19,283 nucleotides of DNA from JAAZMA01 sp964564325 (GCA_964564325.1 CAZMBD010000039.1:1-19283); one strand, 5' to 3'. Counted from the stretch's first letter, positions 8,051 to 16,165 are shown. Numbers and translations: made by a program. Notes: generated by a model not told the origin, from the letters alone.

Positions 8051-8938
8051 ATGACAAGAAAACAATTTTTAATGGAAAAAAGAAGACAAAAGAAAAGAAG
8101 AAGATTTACTATTGCATTTATAATAATATTCTCCTTGTTTTTTATAGGAATATCAAATAAATATAATTTTAGGAATATTTCTGGAGTAGTAGAAGCTGGT
8201 GATTTATCAGAAAGCATATTATTGATTTCTGAAAAGTCTGCAGTAAATATGGCATTAACACATGAGAAAGAAATATTAGAGGCGAAAAAAGCTGAGGAGA
8301 TTCAAACAAAAATGAAGAGGGAATTGGCAGAAAAAGAAAAGCAAAATTCCAATAGAAAAATAGCTTATTTAACCTTTGATGATGGACCTTCTACTAAAGT
8401 AACTCCACAAATTTTAGATATTTTAGATAGATATAATGTAAAAGCTACTTTTTTTGTAATTGGTAATTTAGCTGAACAAAATCCAGATCTTATAAAAAGA
8501 ATAGATGCTTCTGGCCATGCCATAGGAAATCATACTTATACTCATAGTTATAAGAATATATACAAAAATACTACAAATTTTTTAAATGAATTAAAGGCCA
8601 CAGAAAAAGTATTAAAAAATATATTGGGAGAAGATTATGAAACAAATATTATACGTTTTCCTGGTGGTTCCTTTGGGCAAAAAAAGGCAGTTTTTAGAAA
8701 GACTGTAGTAGATAATGGATATACTTATTATGATTGGAATGCTTTAAATGGAGATGCAGAAGGTAAGAGTTTTCCAAAGGATAGACTAGTTCAAAGATTA
8801 AAAAACACTGCTAATGGACAAAAGGAATTAATTATATTAATGCATGATATGGGTGGAAAGCAAACTACTGCAGACGCATTACCTGAAATAATAGAGTATT
8901 TACAACAAAATGGTTATGAATTTGAAGTTCTAAAATAA
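8051..8938 (+). CDS. membrane-anchored polysaccharide deacetylase (NodB domain, CE4)
   Basis: 295 residues. The ATG at 8051 sits eight bases after AAGGAG; the GTG at 8042 is part of that ribosome binding site. A highly basic N-terminus leads into one transmembrane helix (about 18-38), then a charged, probably helical stalk (60-105), then the NodB domain (105-295). CE4 motifs are complete: TFDDGP with metal-binding Asp111 and catalytic base Asp110; His161 and His165 (NHTYTH); RFPGGS from Arg202; DWN at 228-230; and LMHD with His265. The enzyme should remove acetyl groups from N-acetylated sugars (peptidoglycan GlcNAc or MurNAc, or another surface glycan) on the outer face of the membrane. Which sugar is not decided by sequence. 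Its neighbour downstream is a two-component system. Confidence 0.93.
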   Translation: MTRKQFLMEKRRQKKRRRFTIAFIIIFSLFFIGISNKYNFRNISGVVEAGDLSESILLISEKSAVNMALTHEKEILEAKKAEEIQTKMKRELAEKEKQNSNRKIAYLTFDDGPSTKVTPQILDILDRYNVKATFFVIGNLAEQNPDLIKRIDASGHAIGNHTYTHSYKNIYKNTTNFLNELKATEKVLKNILGEDYETNIIRFPGGSFGQKKAVFRKTVVDNGYTYYDWNALNGDAEGKSFPKDRLVQRLKNTANGQKELIILMHDMGGKQTTADALPEIIEYLQQNGYEFEVLK

Positions 8939-8967
8939 TTGCTGTTTCACTTTACAGCAATTATTTT
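8932..8967 (+). terminator. hairpin after the deacetylase gene, probably a leaky terminator
   Basis: A 12- to 14-bp stem (8932-8945 with 8954-8967) has an eight-base loop, and the deacetylase stop codon is in the left arm. The following T-tract is short. I see no convincing promoter in the 23 bases between it and the next gene, so partial read-through into the two-component genes is likely. Confidence 0.6.
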
Positions 8968-8990
8968 AATATCATGGAGGTGGAATTATA

Positions 8991-9686
8991 GTGTCAAATA
9001 ATAAGATTTTAATAGTTGAAGATGAGGAACATATTAGGAAATTTGTCAGAATAAACTTAGAAGGTGAAGGATTTATTGTATGGGAAGCAGATACTGGGGA
9101 AAAGGGTTTAGAAATTGCACGAAAAGAAGATATAGATGTGGTTTTATTAGATATTATGTTACCTGGTATAGATGGTTTTCAAGTTTGTAAAATTTTAAGG
9201 GGAGAAATTCCTGATATAGGTATAATAATGCTTACAGCAAAATCCCAAGATATAGATAAGATTATGGGATTAGAATATGGAACTGATGATTATATGGTAA
9301 AACCCTTTAATCCTAAGGAATTAGTTTTAAGAGTAAAATCTCTTCTTAGAAGAATTGAAAGTAATAATACCAAGGAAATGGATGAAATCATAGATGGACC
9401 ATTTAAAATTGATAAATATTCTAGACAATTTTTTAAAAATCAAGATAATGTAGAATTAACTCCTACAGAATTTTCTATTATGAAACTTTTTATTGAAAAT
9501 CCAGGAAAAGCTTTTAGTAGAGATGAGATACTTAATTTAATTTGGGGTGAGGATTTTATAGGGGATTCTAAAATTGTAGATGTAAATATAAGAAGATTAA
9601 GATCTAAAATTGAAGATGATCCAAGTGAACCCGAGTATATTGAAACTGTTTGGGGTGTAGGTTATAGATGGAGAAATGATATCTAG
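8991..9686 (+). CDS. OmpR/PhoB-type response regulator
   Basis: 231 residues from a GTG start with GGAGGTGG upstream; the ATG at 8974 inside that site stops after five codons. The receiver domain (1-118) has the acidic pocket Glu10/Asp11, phospho-acceptor Asp54 (LLDIMLPG), switch Thr82 and Lys104 (VKPF). The C-terminal winged helix (about 135-230) has ELTPTEF, the recognition region KIVDVNIRRLRSKIEDD and the closing wing TVWGVGYRW. It is a DNA-binding transcription factor activated by phosphorylation from the kinase encoded nine bases downstream. Its own binding sites are not evident in the window; the repeats before the deacetylase gene are a possible target. Confidence 0.95.
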   Translation: MSNNKILIVEDEEHIRKFVRINLEGEGFIVWEADTGEKGLEIARKEDIDVVLLDIMLPGIDGFQVCKILRGEIPDIGIIMLTAKSQDIDKIMGLEYGTDDYMVKPFNPKELVLRVKSLLRRIESNNTKEMDEIIDGPFKIDKYSRQFFKNQDNVELTPTEFSIMKLFIENPGKAFSRDEILNLIWGEDFIGDSKIVDVNIRRLRSKIEDDPSEPEYIETVWGVGYRWRNDI

Positions 9687-9695
9687 GAGGCAGTT

Positions 9696-11099
9696 ATGAA
9701 AAGAAGTATTAAAACTAGACTTGTAGGAAATTTCATGTTGGTAATTATTATTACTGTATTAATATTGGAAATTTTCTTAGTAAATGCAGTAAAGAGGTAT
9801 TATTATAAAAGCGTAGAGGATATACTTTCCAATCAAATAATGGTCTCTGCAGATTTTTATTCTAGATATTTTTCTTCTACAAATTTACAAGATATTATTA
9901 TAGATGATGTAGATGTGTTTTGGCGTCAAACTACAGCACAGGTTCAAATATTAGATTTAGATGGAAGGGTCCTTATGGACTCTATTGGTGCAGCTCATTC
10001 ACAAGAATTAATTTATACTAATGATGTAAAAGATGCCATAGAAGTAGGAAAAGGTACTTGGATTGGCAGTGTAGATTACTCATCTTCATCTGTAATGGCA
10101 GTATCTTATCCATTAATTGTAGAGGGACGGACCATTGGAATATTGAGATTTATTTCTACTTTGGAATATATTAATGAAACAATTAGAAATGTGGCTAAAA
10201 TACTTCTAATAGTAGGAATAATTGTAATCTTAATATCTGGATTTGTTAGTATTTTTCTTGCTAATACTATAGTAAAGCCTTTAAAGGAAGTAACTGATGT
10301 GGCAGAAAAGATGGCAGATGGACAATTAAAAGTTAGAACGGAGAAAAGATATGATGATGAAATTGGAAAATTATCAGATACTTTGAATTATATGGCTGAG
10401 GAATTAATAAAAAAAGAGCAATTAAAAAATGATTTTATTTCTTCAATATCTCATGAACTTAGAACTCCATTGACTTCTATAAAAGGTTGGGCTATTACTC
10501 TTAAGTCTCAAGGATTAAAAGATGAGGAATTAATAATAGATGGCTTAGATATAATAGAAACAGAAACTGATAGATTGACTACTATGGTAGAGGAACTTTT
10601 AGATTTTTCTAGATTTGTTTCAGGAAGAATAAGTTTAGAAAAGGAAGATTTAGATGTACGACCTTTAATAGAGCAAGTGGGAAAACAATTACAACCTAGA
10701 GCTAATGATAGAGATATAAAATTAAGTTGTTCTTATGATCCTAAATTACCTATTATAATAGCAGATGAAAATAGAATAAAACAAGTACTGATAAATTTAC
10801 TAGATAATGCTATAAAATTCACACCAGATGGAGGGAAAATAGAGTTAAAAGCTACTCCAGTAGAAGATGGAATATTAATTCAAGTTGAAGATACTGGTAT
10901 AGGTATTTCTCCAGAAGATTTACCTTATATTAAAGATAAATTTTACAAAGGGAAAAGTAGTAAATCCCATAGTGGATTAGGATTATCTATATGCGATGAA
11001 ATCATTAAATTACATGAGGGAGTTATGGAAGTGGAAAGTGAATTAGGTGTAGGAACTAAGATATCAGTATTCCTTCCAATAGAAGGAGGAGTAAAATAA
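9696..11099 (+). CDS. membrane sensor histidine kinase
   Basis: 467 residues. The start ATG follows AGGAGG, which overlaps the regulator's stop codon. Layout: transmembrane helix 1 (about 12-31); an extracytoplasmic sensor of about 130 residues (33-165, with a PAS-like ILDLDGRVLMDS stretch); transmembrane helix 2 (168-190); HAMP (190-243); HisKA with phospho-acceptor His253 (SISHELRTPLTSIKGW); and an HATPase domain with N-box (INLLDNAIKFTP), G1 (DTGIGI) and G2 (GLGLSI). This is the PhoR/ResE/WalK-like architecture, so it should phosphorylate the preceding regulator. The signal is unknown. Because it sits between a surface-sugar deacetylase and a lipoprotein, an envelope signal is a reasonable guess. 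Confidence 0.94.
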   Translation: MKRSIKTRLVGNFMLVIIITVLILEIFLVNAVKRYYYKSVEDILSNQIMVSADFYSRYFSSTNLQDIIIDDVDVFWRQTTAQVQILDLDGRVLMDSIGAAHSQELIYTNDVKDAIEVGKGTWIGSVDYSSSSVMAVSYPLIVEGRTIGILRFISTLEYINETIRNVAKILLIVGIIVILISGFVSIFLANTIVKPLKEVTDVAEKMADGQLKVRTEKRYDDEIGKLSDTLNYMAEELIKKEQLKNDFISSISHELRTPLTSIKGWAITLKSQGLKDEELIIDGLDIIETETDRLTTMVEELLDFSRFVSGRISLEKEDLDVRPLIEQVGKQLQPRANDRDIKLSCSYDPKLPIIIADENRIKQVLINLLDNAIKFTPDGGKIELKATPVEDGILIQVEDTGIGISPEDLPYIKDKFYKGKSSKSHSGLGLSICDEIIKLHEGVMEVESELGVGTKISVFLPIEGGVK

Positions 11100-12670
11100 T
11101 GAAGAAATTTTTAAGTTTTATTTTATTAATAGGGCTTTTGTTTTTGCTTACATCTTGTAAAATAGAAAGCAATGAAACAATTGATGCCATAAGAGCACCA
11201 AAAAATATTATGCCACCACTTTATGGAGAGTGGGTAATAAAGGATTATAGAATAGGAAATATTAGTACTATGGATGAAGAGACAGCTATGAGCTATTTAG
11301 GGAAAGAAGTACTTTTTCATAAGGATTTAGTTGCTATTGGTGATGAATATTGTATGGATCCTATATATAAAATAAAAAATGTAAATCCTGTGGATTATTT
11401 AATATATCAGTATAAAACTAGTCCTAAATTTTTAGATATAGATAAAGATGAAATACAGATAGTATCAGTTATGAGTAATGAACAATTTTTTTATGAGTTT
11501 ATCAAGGAATCGGAGGATACTATAATAGTAAATATAGATGGAGTATTTTTTTATCTAGAATTAGTTTCAGAAGAAATTAAGGATGAAAAATTAGCAGAAT
11601 ACTATTATAAGGACAAGGCAATGCTTAGAATAGCTAGTATGGAAGCTGATGATATACCAGAATCGACTGTGTTAATAGGATTAAAATCCTTATATTTAGA
11701 GGATGGTAATGATTTAGAGAAATGGAATTACAGAACTATACTGATTTACTCTTATAATAAAGAGGTAAAAGGAATATATGAAATGGAAGATATTTTTCTC
11801 CCACGAAAAACTGGCTTTTGGAAATTAGGAGTTGAAAGAATACAGGATGTTGATGATGTAGAAGACAATATATTTGTGCATCCATTAAAAAGAGTCGCGG
11901 TTTCGGAGCAAAAGAAGGCGAATAAAAAGGATACGGATATATTAATTAATGAAGAAATTCTAGATAAAGAATTAATATTTTCTGCAAAAAAGGAGCAGAA
12001 ACCTATAGAGAACAAAACTCTAAAAAATATATTGTATGCAGGAAATGATTATATTTCATTGGAAACCGTGAACTATTTGGAAAAAGGAGAGAGGATATTA
12101 GAATTTCATCTTATTGATAGTATAGATAAGCAAAATCCTATAAAGATATCTGATATTGCTGGAGAAATTGGTAGAAATTCTTTCTTAGAAGGGGCCAATA
12201 AGGAAATATTATTTAAGAATGAAAAGTATAAGGATAGTACAATAGATTTAGTGCCAGATGAAGAAAGATTTGGACTTTTTAGGAGAAATGGATATTGGAT
12301 ATTTAAGGGAAGAGTTAATTTTTCAGATAATGGTGTATATAGCTATAAGGATTTTAATATTCGAGCTATACCTCCAAAGGAAGTAGTACATTTTGATCAA
12401 TTGGCTGTTCCTTGGAATGCAATTAAAACTAAAGTGCCAGAAGCGGTAGATGCATTTACTTCTCCAAATGAAGATATTGCGTTGATAGTAACTCATAACA
12501 ATATTTTAGTATATACTATAGATAATGGTCATATAAGTGATATTCCATTGAAGAAAATTCAATTAAAGCCTACAGAAAAAGTGATTATGTCTGAATGGGG
12601 CTTGGATAGATATGCACCTATATGGGAAGAAGAGTTTTTGAAAAATGGAGGCATAGAAATTAAAAAATAA
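11099..12670 (+). CDS. lipoprotein of unknown family, coupled to the histidine kinase
   Basis: 523 residues. The stop of the kinase and this ATG overlap as TAATG, and GGAGGA lies eight bases upstream in the kinase's last codons, so translation is coupled. The N-terminus is a lipoprotein signal peptide (MKKFL, hydrophobic run, lipobox LTSC with Cys20), placing the protein on the outer face of the cytoplasmic membrane. The rest is soluble, acidic and beta-rich, with repeated aromatic patches (YGEWVIKDY, GYWIFKGRVNF, WGLDRYAPIW). I recognise no family or catalytic motif. Tight coupling suggests it is a sensor accessory, a regulator of the kinase or a target of the same stimulus, as seen with YycH/YycI-type partners, although it lacks their transmembrane anchor. 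This is inference only. Confidence 0.85.
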   Translation: MKKFLSFILLIGLLFLLTSCKIESNETIDAIRAPKNIMPPLYGEWVIKDYRIGNISTMDEETAMSYLGKEVLFHKDLVAIGDEYCMDPIYKIKNVNPVDYLIYQYKTSPKFLDIDKDEIQIVSVMSNEQFFYEFIKESEDTIIVNIDGVFFYLELVSEEIKDEKLAEYYYKDKAMLRIASMEADDIPESTVLIGLKSLYLEDGNDLEKWNYRTILIYSYNKEVKGIYEMEDIFLPRKTGFWKLGVERIQDVDDVEDNIFVHPLKRVAVSEQKKANKKDTDILINEEILDKELIFSAKKEQKPIENKTLKNILYAGNDYISLETVNYLEKGERILEFHLIDSIDKQNPIKISDIAGEIGRNSFLEGANKEILFKNEKYKDSTIDLVPDEERFGLFRRNGYWIFKGRVNFSDNGVYSYKDFNIRAIPPKEVVHFDQLAVPWNAIKTKVPEAVDAFTSPNEDIALIVTHNNILVYTIDNGHISDIPLKKIQLKPTEKVIMSEWGLDRYAPIWEEEFLKNGGIEIKK

Positions 12671-12700
12671 TACTGGGTCAATTGACCCAGTATTTATTTT
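12669..12700 (+). terminator. intrinsic terminator of the two-component/lipoprotein unit
   Basis: A perfect 22-base palindrome at 12671-12692 (arm TACTGGGTCAA) begins right after the stop codon and is followed by TTTATTTT. It is the strongest hairpin in the window. Confidence 0.92.
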
Positions 12701-12863
12701 AATAAATAGATTTAGTTGCAATTAAATTTGCTTTTGTATCACATATATTTTTTCATTTGGTACTGTTATATCAGTTTTTACGGGTAGCATAATGTAAAGT
12801 AGATTTTTTCCCAAAAAAATGTTTTAATATAGATATAATGAAATTAGTAAAGGGGGAAAAAAA
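12701..12863 (+). promoter_or_regulatory. glpK upstream region with -10 candidate
   Basis: These 163 bases hold no gene. A perfect TATAAT at 12834-12839 lies 24 bases before the glpK start, but the matching -35 position reads CCAAAA, so the promoter may need an activator. If transcription starts there, the leader is about 20 bases long and cannot contain the terminator/antiterminator that GlpP normally acts on. I found no G+C-rich hairpin followed by T's elsewhere in the stretch. Confidence 0.35.
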
Positions 12864-12927
12864 TTGTCTAAAAAATATATAATGGCATTAGATCAAGGTA
12901 CTACTAGTTCAAGAGCGATAATTTTCA
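12864..12927 (+). CDS. glpK: true 5' end of glpK, cut off by an assembly gap
   Basis: AAGGGGG seven bases upstream leads to a TTG start at 12864 and codons for MSKKYIMALDQGTTSSRAIIF, the N-terminal nucleotide-phosphate-binding loop of glycerol kinase. The frame is open up to the first N at 12928. Bases 12873-12927 are repeated exactly after the gap, so this piece supplies only the missing start codon and first three codons of the gene annotated after the gap. Confidence 0.88.
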
Positions 12928-13082
12928 NNNNNNNNNNNNNNNNNNNNNNNNNNNNNNNNNNNNNNNNNNNNNNNNNNNNNNNNNNNNNNNNNNNNNNNNN
13001 NNNNNNNNNNNNNNNNNNNNNNNNNNNAAATATATAATGGCATTAGATCAAGGTACTACTAGTTCAAGAGCGATAATTTTCA
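12873..13082 (+). repeat. 55-bp exact direct repeat flanking the N gap (contig-end overlap)
   Basis: Bases 12873-12927 equal bases 13028-13082 over all 55 positions, and these copies abut the gap on both sides. Overlaps of exactly one assembly k-mer (55 is a common value) arise when two contig ends were scaffolded but not merged. This is not a biological repeat. Confidence 0.9.
12928..13027. other. assembly gap, exactly 100 N
   Basis: One hundred N is the conventional placeholder for a gap of unknown size. Because the flanks overlap by 55 bases, the real gap length is probably zero or negative. Removing 155 bases (one repeat copy plus the N's) restores a continuous glpK frame. Confidence 0.95.
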
Positions 13083-14518
13083 ATCATGAAGGTGAAATTG
13101 TTAAGGTAGCACAAAATGAATTTACTCAGTATTATCCAAAACCAGGATGGGTAGAACATGATCCTATGGAAATATGGGGAACTCAATCTGGAGTTATTAG
13201 GGAAGTATTAGAGACGGCAGGAATTAGACCAAATGAAATAGCTGCTATAGGGATTACAAATCAAAGGGAAACTACAGTAGTTTGGGATAAAAATACAGGG
13301 AAACCAATTTATAATGCTATTGTTTGGCAATGTAGAAGGACTGCAAATATTTGTGATGATTTAAAAGCTCGAGGTTTAGAAGATTATGTAAGGGAAAATA
13401 CAGGACTTGTAATAGATGCTTATTTTTCTGGAACTAAAATTAAATGGATATTGGATAATGTGGAAGGTGCAAGAGAAAAAGCTGAAAGAGGAGATTTATT
13501 ATTTGGGAATATTGATACATGGCTAATTTGGAATTTAACTAGAGGAAAGGTTCATGTCACAGATTATAGTAATGCTTCACGTACTATGATTTACAATATA
13601 AAAGAATTAAAATGGGATGAAAAAATGTTAGAAGAATTGGGAATACCTATTTCTATGCTTCCAGAGGTTAGACCTAGTAGTGAAATATATGGAGTAACAG
13701 ATCCCTATACACTTGGTGGAGCAAAAATACCTATATCTGGTATAGCGGGAGATCAGCAAGCTGCATTATTTGGGCAAGCATGTTTTGAATCGGGAATGGC
13801 TAAAAACACTTATGGTACTGGATGCTTTATGTTAATGAATACTGGTGAAGATATGGTACTTTCTAAAAATGGACTTTTAACTACTATAGCTTGGGGAGTA
13901 GATGGCAAAGTTGAATATGCGTTAGAGGGAAGTATATTTGTAGCAGGTGCTGTTGTTCAATGGTTAAGAGATGAATTGCATTTAATAATTGATGCTAAGG
14001 ATACTGAATACTTTGCTTCTCAAGAAAAGGATAATAATGGAGTATATTTAGTTCCTGCATTTGTAGGTCTAGGGGCACCTTATTGGGATATGTATGCTAG
14101 AGGAACTATAGTAGGTTTAACTAGAGGGGCAAATAGGAATCATATTATAAGAGCTGCACTAGAGTCAATTGCATATCAAACAAGAGATGTATTAGAAGCT
14201 ATGGAAGAAGATTCAGGCATAGATTTACAAGATTTGAGGGTAGATGGTGGAGCAGTAGTAAATAATTTTTTGATGCAATTTCAATCTGATATATTAGGGG
14301 TTCCTGTTCATAGGCCAGAAATAATCGAAACTACTGCATTAGGAGCTGCGTATTTGGCAGGTTTAGCAGTAGGTTTTTGGTCAGATAAGGATGAAATAAG
14401 TAGAAGATGGAATGTAGACAGAGTATTTGAAAATAAAATGGAAGAAAGTGAAAAAGAAAAATTATATAAGGGTTGGAAAAGAGCAGTGGAAAGATCTAAA
14501 GGTTGGGAAGAAGAATAA
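13028..14518 (+). CDS. glpK: glycerol kinase (main part, 5' end lies before the gap)
   Basis: ATP-dependent phosphorylation of glycerol to glycerol-3-phosphate, FGGY kinase family, cytoplasm. From the first ATG after the gap (13037) 493 residues are encoded; joined to the fragment at 12864 the protein is 499 residues, the normal family length. Visible motifs: LDQGTTSSRA; VEHDPMEIW; TNQRETTVVWD (glycerol-contact Arg/Glu); IVWQCRRT; DTWLIWNLT; IAGDQQAALFGQ; KNTYGTGCF; RVDGGAVVNNF. The loop that carries the PTS-phosphorylated histidine in Bacillus and Enterococcus (YHFFG/YHFYG) reads YTLGG here, so the histidine is missing and the loop is closer to the E. coli form. The E. coli IIA-Glc binding stretch near the C-terminus is not conserved either. 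No glpF or glpD is adjacent. Confidence 0.95.
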   Translation, partial: KYIMALDQGTTSSRAIIFNHEGEIVKVAQNEFTQYYPKPGWVEHDPMEIWGTQSGVIREVLETAGIRPNEIAAIGITNQRETTVVWDKNTGKPIYNAIVWQCRRTANICDDLKARGLEDYVRENTGLVIDAYFSGTKIKWILDNVEGAREKAERGDLLFGNIDTWLIWNLTRGKVHVTDYSNASRTMIYNIKELKWDEKMLEELGIPISMLPEVRPSSEIYGVTDPYTLGGAKIPISGIAGDQQAALFGQACFESGMAKNTYGTGCFMLMNTGEDMVLSKNGLLTTIAWGVDGKVEYALEGSIFVAGAVVQWLRDELHLIIDAKDTEYFASQEKDNNGVYLVPAFVGLGAPYWDMYARGTIVGLTRGANRNHIIRAALESIAYQTRDVLEAMEEDSGIDLQDLRVDGGAVVNNFLMQFQSDILGVPVHRPEIIETTALGAAYLAGLAVGFWSDKDEISRRWNVDRVFENKMEESEKEKLYKGWKRAVERSKGWEEE

Positions 14519-14545
14519 AAACGGATAGCTTAGCTATCCGTTTTT
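14517..14545. terminator. bidirectional terminator between glpK and glpP
   Basis: The stem ACGGATAGC/GCTATCCGT is extended by A·T pairs on both sides (13 bp, loop TTA). It is flanked by A's on the left and T's on the right and serves both convergent genes; it reaches or abuts both stop codons. Confidence 0.9.
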
Positions 14546-15107
14546 ACATATTCCAAACTTCTTCATTGCTAGAAGATATAGCTATGGCACCTGCATTTAG
14601 ACTTTGAATTATATCTTCTTTATCCATTATTAATCCTCCAGTAATTATAGGAATTTGGGTTTCTTCATATATTTTTTTTACGATTTTTGGCATAATTCCA
14701 GGAAGGATTTCTATTGCATGAGGTCTAATAGCTTTAATAGATTGAATGCCTTTTTCTAAAGACATGGAGTCTAAAATAAATAATCTTTGAATTGTAAAAG
14801 AACCTAAATCTTTGCTCATTCTCACAAGATTTGATTTAGTAGTTATTATTCCATCAGGATGAATATTTTTCACTATATATTCTAGTCCCCAAGTATCCTT
14901 TGAAAACCCATCTATTAAATCAATATGTATATAGAGACCTTTTTTTTTGGCTTTTACTTTATATGCTATTTCTTTTAAATTAAATATATTTCCGGTAAGT
15001 AAAAATATATTTTCACATGGAGAATTCAAAGCTTTATCTAATCTTTCTAAATCATTTATAGCTGCAATAATGGGATTAATCTCAATTTGTTCAAAAAAAT
15101 TTGACAA
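14544..15107 (-). CDS. glpP: GlpP, glycerol-3-phosphate-responsive antiterminator protein
   Basis: 187 residues from a TTG at 15107, five bases after AGGTGA; an upstream in-frame ATG at 15143 reads through this ribosome binding site and is rejected. B. subtilis GlpP has a similar length (about 190). The family is a TIM-barrel-like fold that binds glycerol-3-phosphate and the leader RNA of glp genes to prevent premature termination. Family-typical stretches include LYIHIDLIDGF (about 60-70), DGIITTKSNLV, RLFILDSMS, IEILPGIMPKI, PIITGGLI and LNAGAIAISSS. It converges on glpK, whose leader looks too short for antitermination, so its RNA target may be elsewhere (for example glpF or glpD). Confidence 0.9.
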   Translation of the reverse strand: MSNFFEQIEINPIIAAINDLERLDKALNSPCENIFLLTGNIFNLKEIAYKVKAKKKGLYIHIDLIDGFSKDTWGLEYIVKNIHPDGIITTKSNLVRMSKDLGSFTIQRLFILDSMSLEKGIQSIKAIRPHAIEILPGIMPKIVKKIYEETQIPIITGGLIMDKEDIIQSLNAGAIAISSSNEEVWNM

Positions 15108-15151
15108 AAAAATCACCTCATATCTATAAAATAATTTTATCACAATATACT

Positions 15152-15157
15152 ATTATA
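15152..15157 (-). promoter_or_regulatory. candidate -10 element for glpP
   Basis: TATAAT on the minus strand, 45 bases upstream of the glpP start. The -35 position is poor, so this is tentative. For the divergent VanW-family gene, TATGAT at 15213-15218 is a similarly weak candidate. The 137-base divergent gap holds no gene. Confidence 0.35.
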
Positions 15158-15244
15158 GTAAAGAAAATCTAATTTTTCCCATATGAATATTTTTTATTTA
15201 AAAGTTAGAAACTATGATGTAATAGTTTTTTGGAGGTGTGAAAT

Positions 15245-16165
15245 TTGAGTAAGGATAAATTTTCTATATTTATGGCTCATTTAGCTACTTTATTGGCTTT
15301 AGAATCTTATAATCCTGAATCTATAGATACTATGAAATTAAAGGAGGATTCTATTGAAATTAAAATAGATGAAACAGAGGATAAGATAAGTTTTGATATA
15401 CCAGATAAATCTGGACCTGTGGTTAATTTGCCATGGATGGAAAATAAAGAATTTTTAAAGTCTCAGAAGGAGAATGATGCAAATATTTTAATGGGAGCTT
15501 TTTGTTCAGTACTTATAGACCCATTGCCTGGTGAAGAGTACAATGTAGAGCTTGCAGCAAAATCTTTAAAAGGAATTGTAGTGAAGCCAGAAGAAATATT
15601 TTCTCAAAATCAATCTATTGGACCATATACGGAGTCTAGAGGTTATAAAAAAGGAGCATCGTATTCAGGAGCAAATATAGTGCAAACAGAGGGAGGAGGA
15701 GTTTGTAAAATTGCCTCTACATTATATAATGCAGCTATATTAAGTGATTTAGAAATTGTAGAGAGACATAATCATACTATGCCTGTAAACTATATTCCCT
15801 ATGGTCAAGATGCAACTGTAGCTTATGGGGGGAAGGATTTTAAATTTAAAAACAATAAAGATTATCCTATATTAATTTGGTCGGAAATTTTGGATAATAG
15901 ATTATATATAGGTATATATGGTAGGGAAAAGTCACCAGAGGTAGTATGGAATCATAGTATTAGTAATGTAGTTGAGGCACCAAAATATTATAAGAAAAAT
16001 ACAAAATTGGAGAAAGGTGAAGAAAGGATTTTAATAAAAGGATTAAATGGTGCAACTGTAGAATCACATATTACAATAAAATATGATGATGGAAATATAA
16101 AAATTAAGGATTTAGGGATTAGTAGGTATATTCCATTGCCTTATATTATAGAAATTAATGAATAA
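15245..16165 (+). CDS. VanW-family protein without a signal peptide
   Basis: 306 residues from a TTG with GGAGGTG six bases upstream. The VanW domain spans roughly 85-215: FCSVLIDPLPGEEYNVELAAKSL, then VVKPEEIFSQNQSIGPYTESRGY, then the conserved GGGVCKIASTLYNAA with Cys154, ERHNHTMPV with His175 and His177, and YGQDATV. A G5-like tail follows (about 245-300, ILIKGLNGATVESHITIKY). The function of VanW is unresolved: the name comes from an accessory vancomycin-resistance gene, but homologues are common in clostridia without resistance clusters. The invariant Cys/His pattern hints at catalysis, which is not established. Many homologues have a membrane anchor and a peptidoglycan-binding part; here the N-terminus is only mildly hydrophobic, so the protein may be cytoplasmic. 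No van ligase gene is nearby. Confidence 0.88.
   Translation: MSKDKFSIFMAHLATLLALESYNPESIDTMKLKEDSIEIKIDETEDKISFDIPDKSGPVVNLPWMENKEFLKSQKENDANILMGAFCSVLIDPLPGEEYNVELAAKSLKGIVVKPEEIFSQNQSIGPYTESRGYKKGASYSGANIVQTEGGGVCKIASTLYNAAILSDLEIVERHNHTMPVNYIPYGQDATVAYGGKDFKFKNNKDYPILIWSEILDNRLYIGIYGREKSPEVVWNHSISNVVEAPKYYKKNTKLEKGEERILIKGLNGATVESHITIKYDDGNIKIKDLGISRYIPLPYIIEINE

Noticed and set aside
7978..8217. Minus-strand open frame of 79 codons
   Set aside because: It runs antisense across the deacetylase promoter, the AAT tract and the signal-anchor codons, has a low-complexity Ile/Asn product and no ribosome binding site.
11752..12015. Minus-strand open frame of 87 codons inside the lipoprotein gene
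   Set aside because: It is antisense to a well-supported coding region, and its product looks like a reverse-frame artefact.
12864..13082. Tandem duplication of the glpK 5' end
   Set aside because: The copies match over exactly 55 bases and both abut a 100-N placeholder, which is the pattern of unmerged contig ends rather than biology.
14947..15129. Plus-strand open frame over the glpP start
   Set aside because: It is antisense to glpP and includes the reverse complement of its ribosome binding site.
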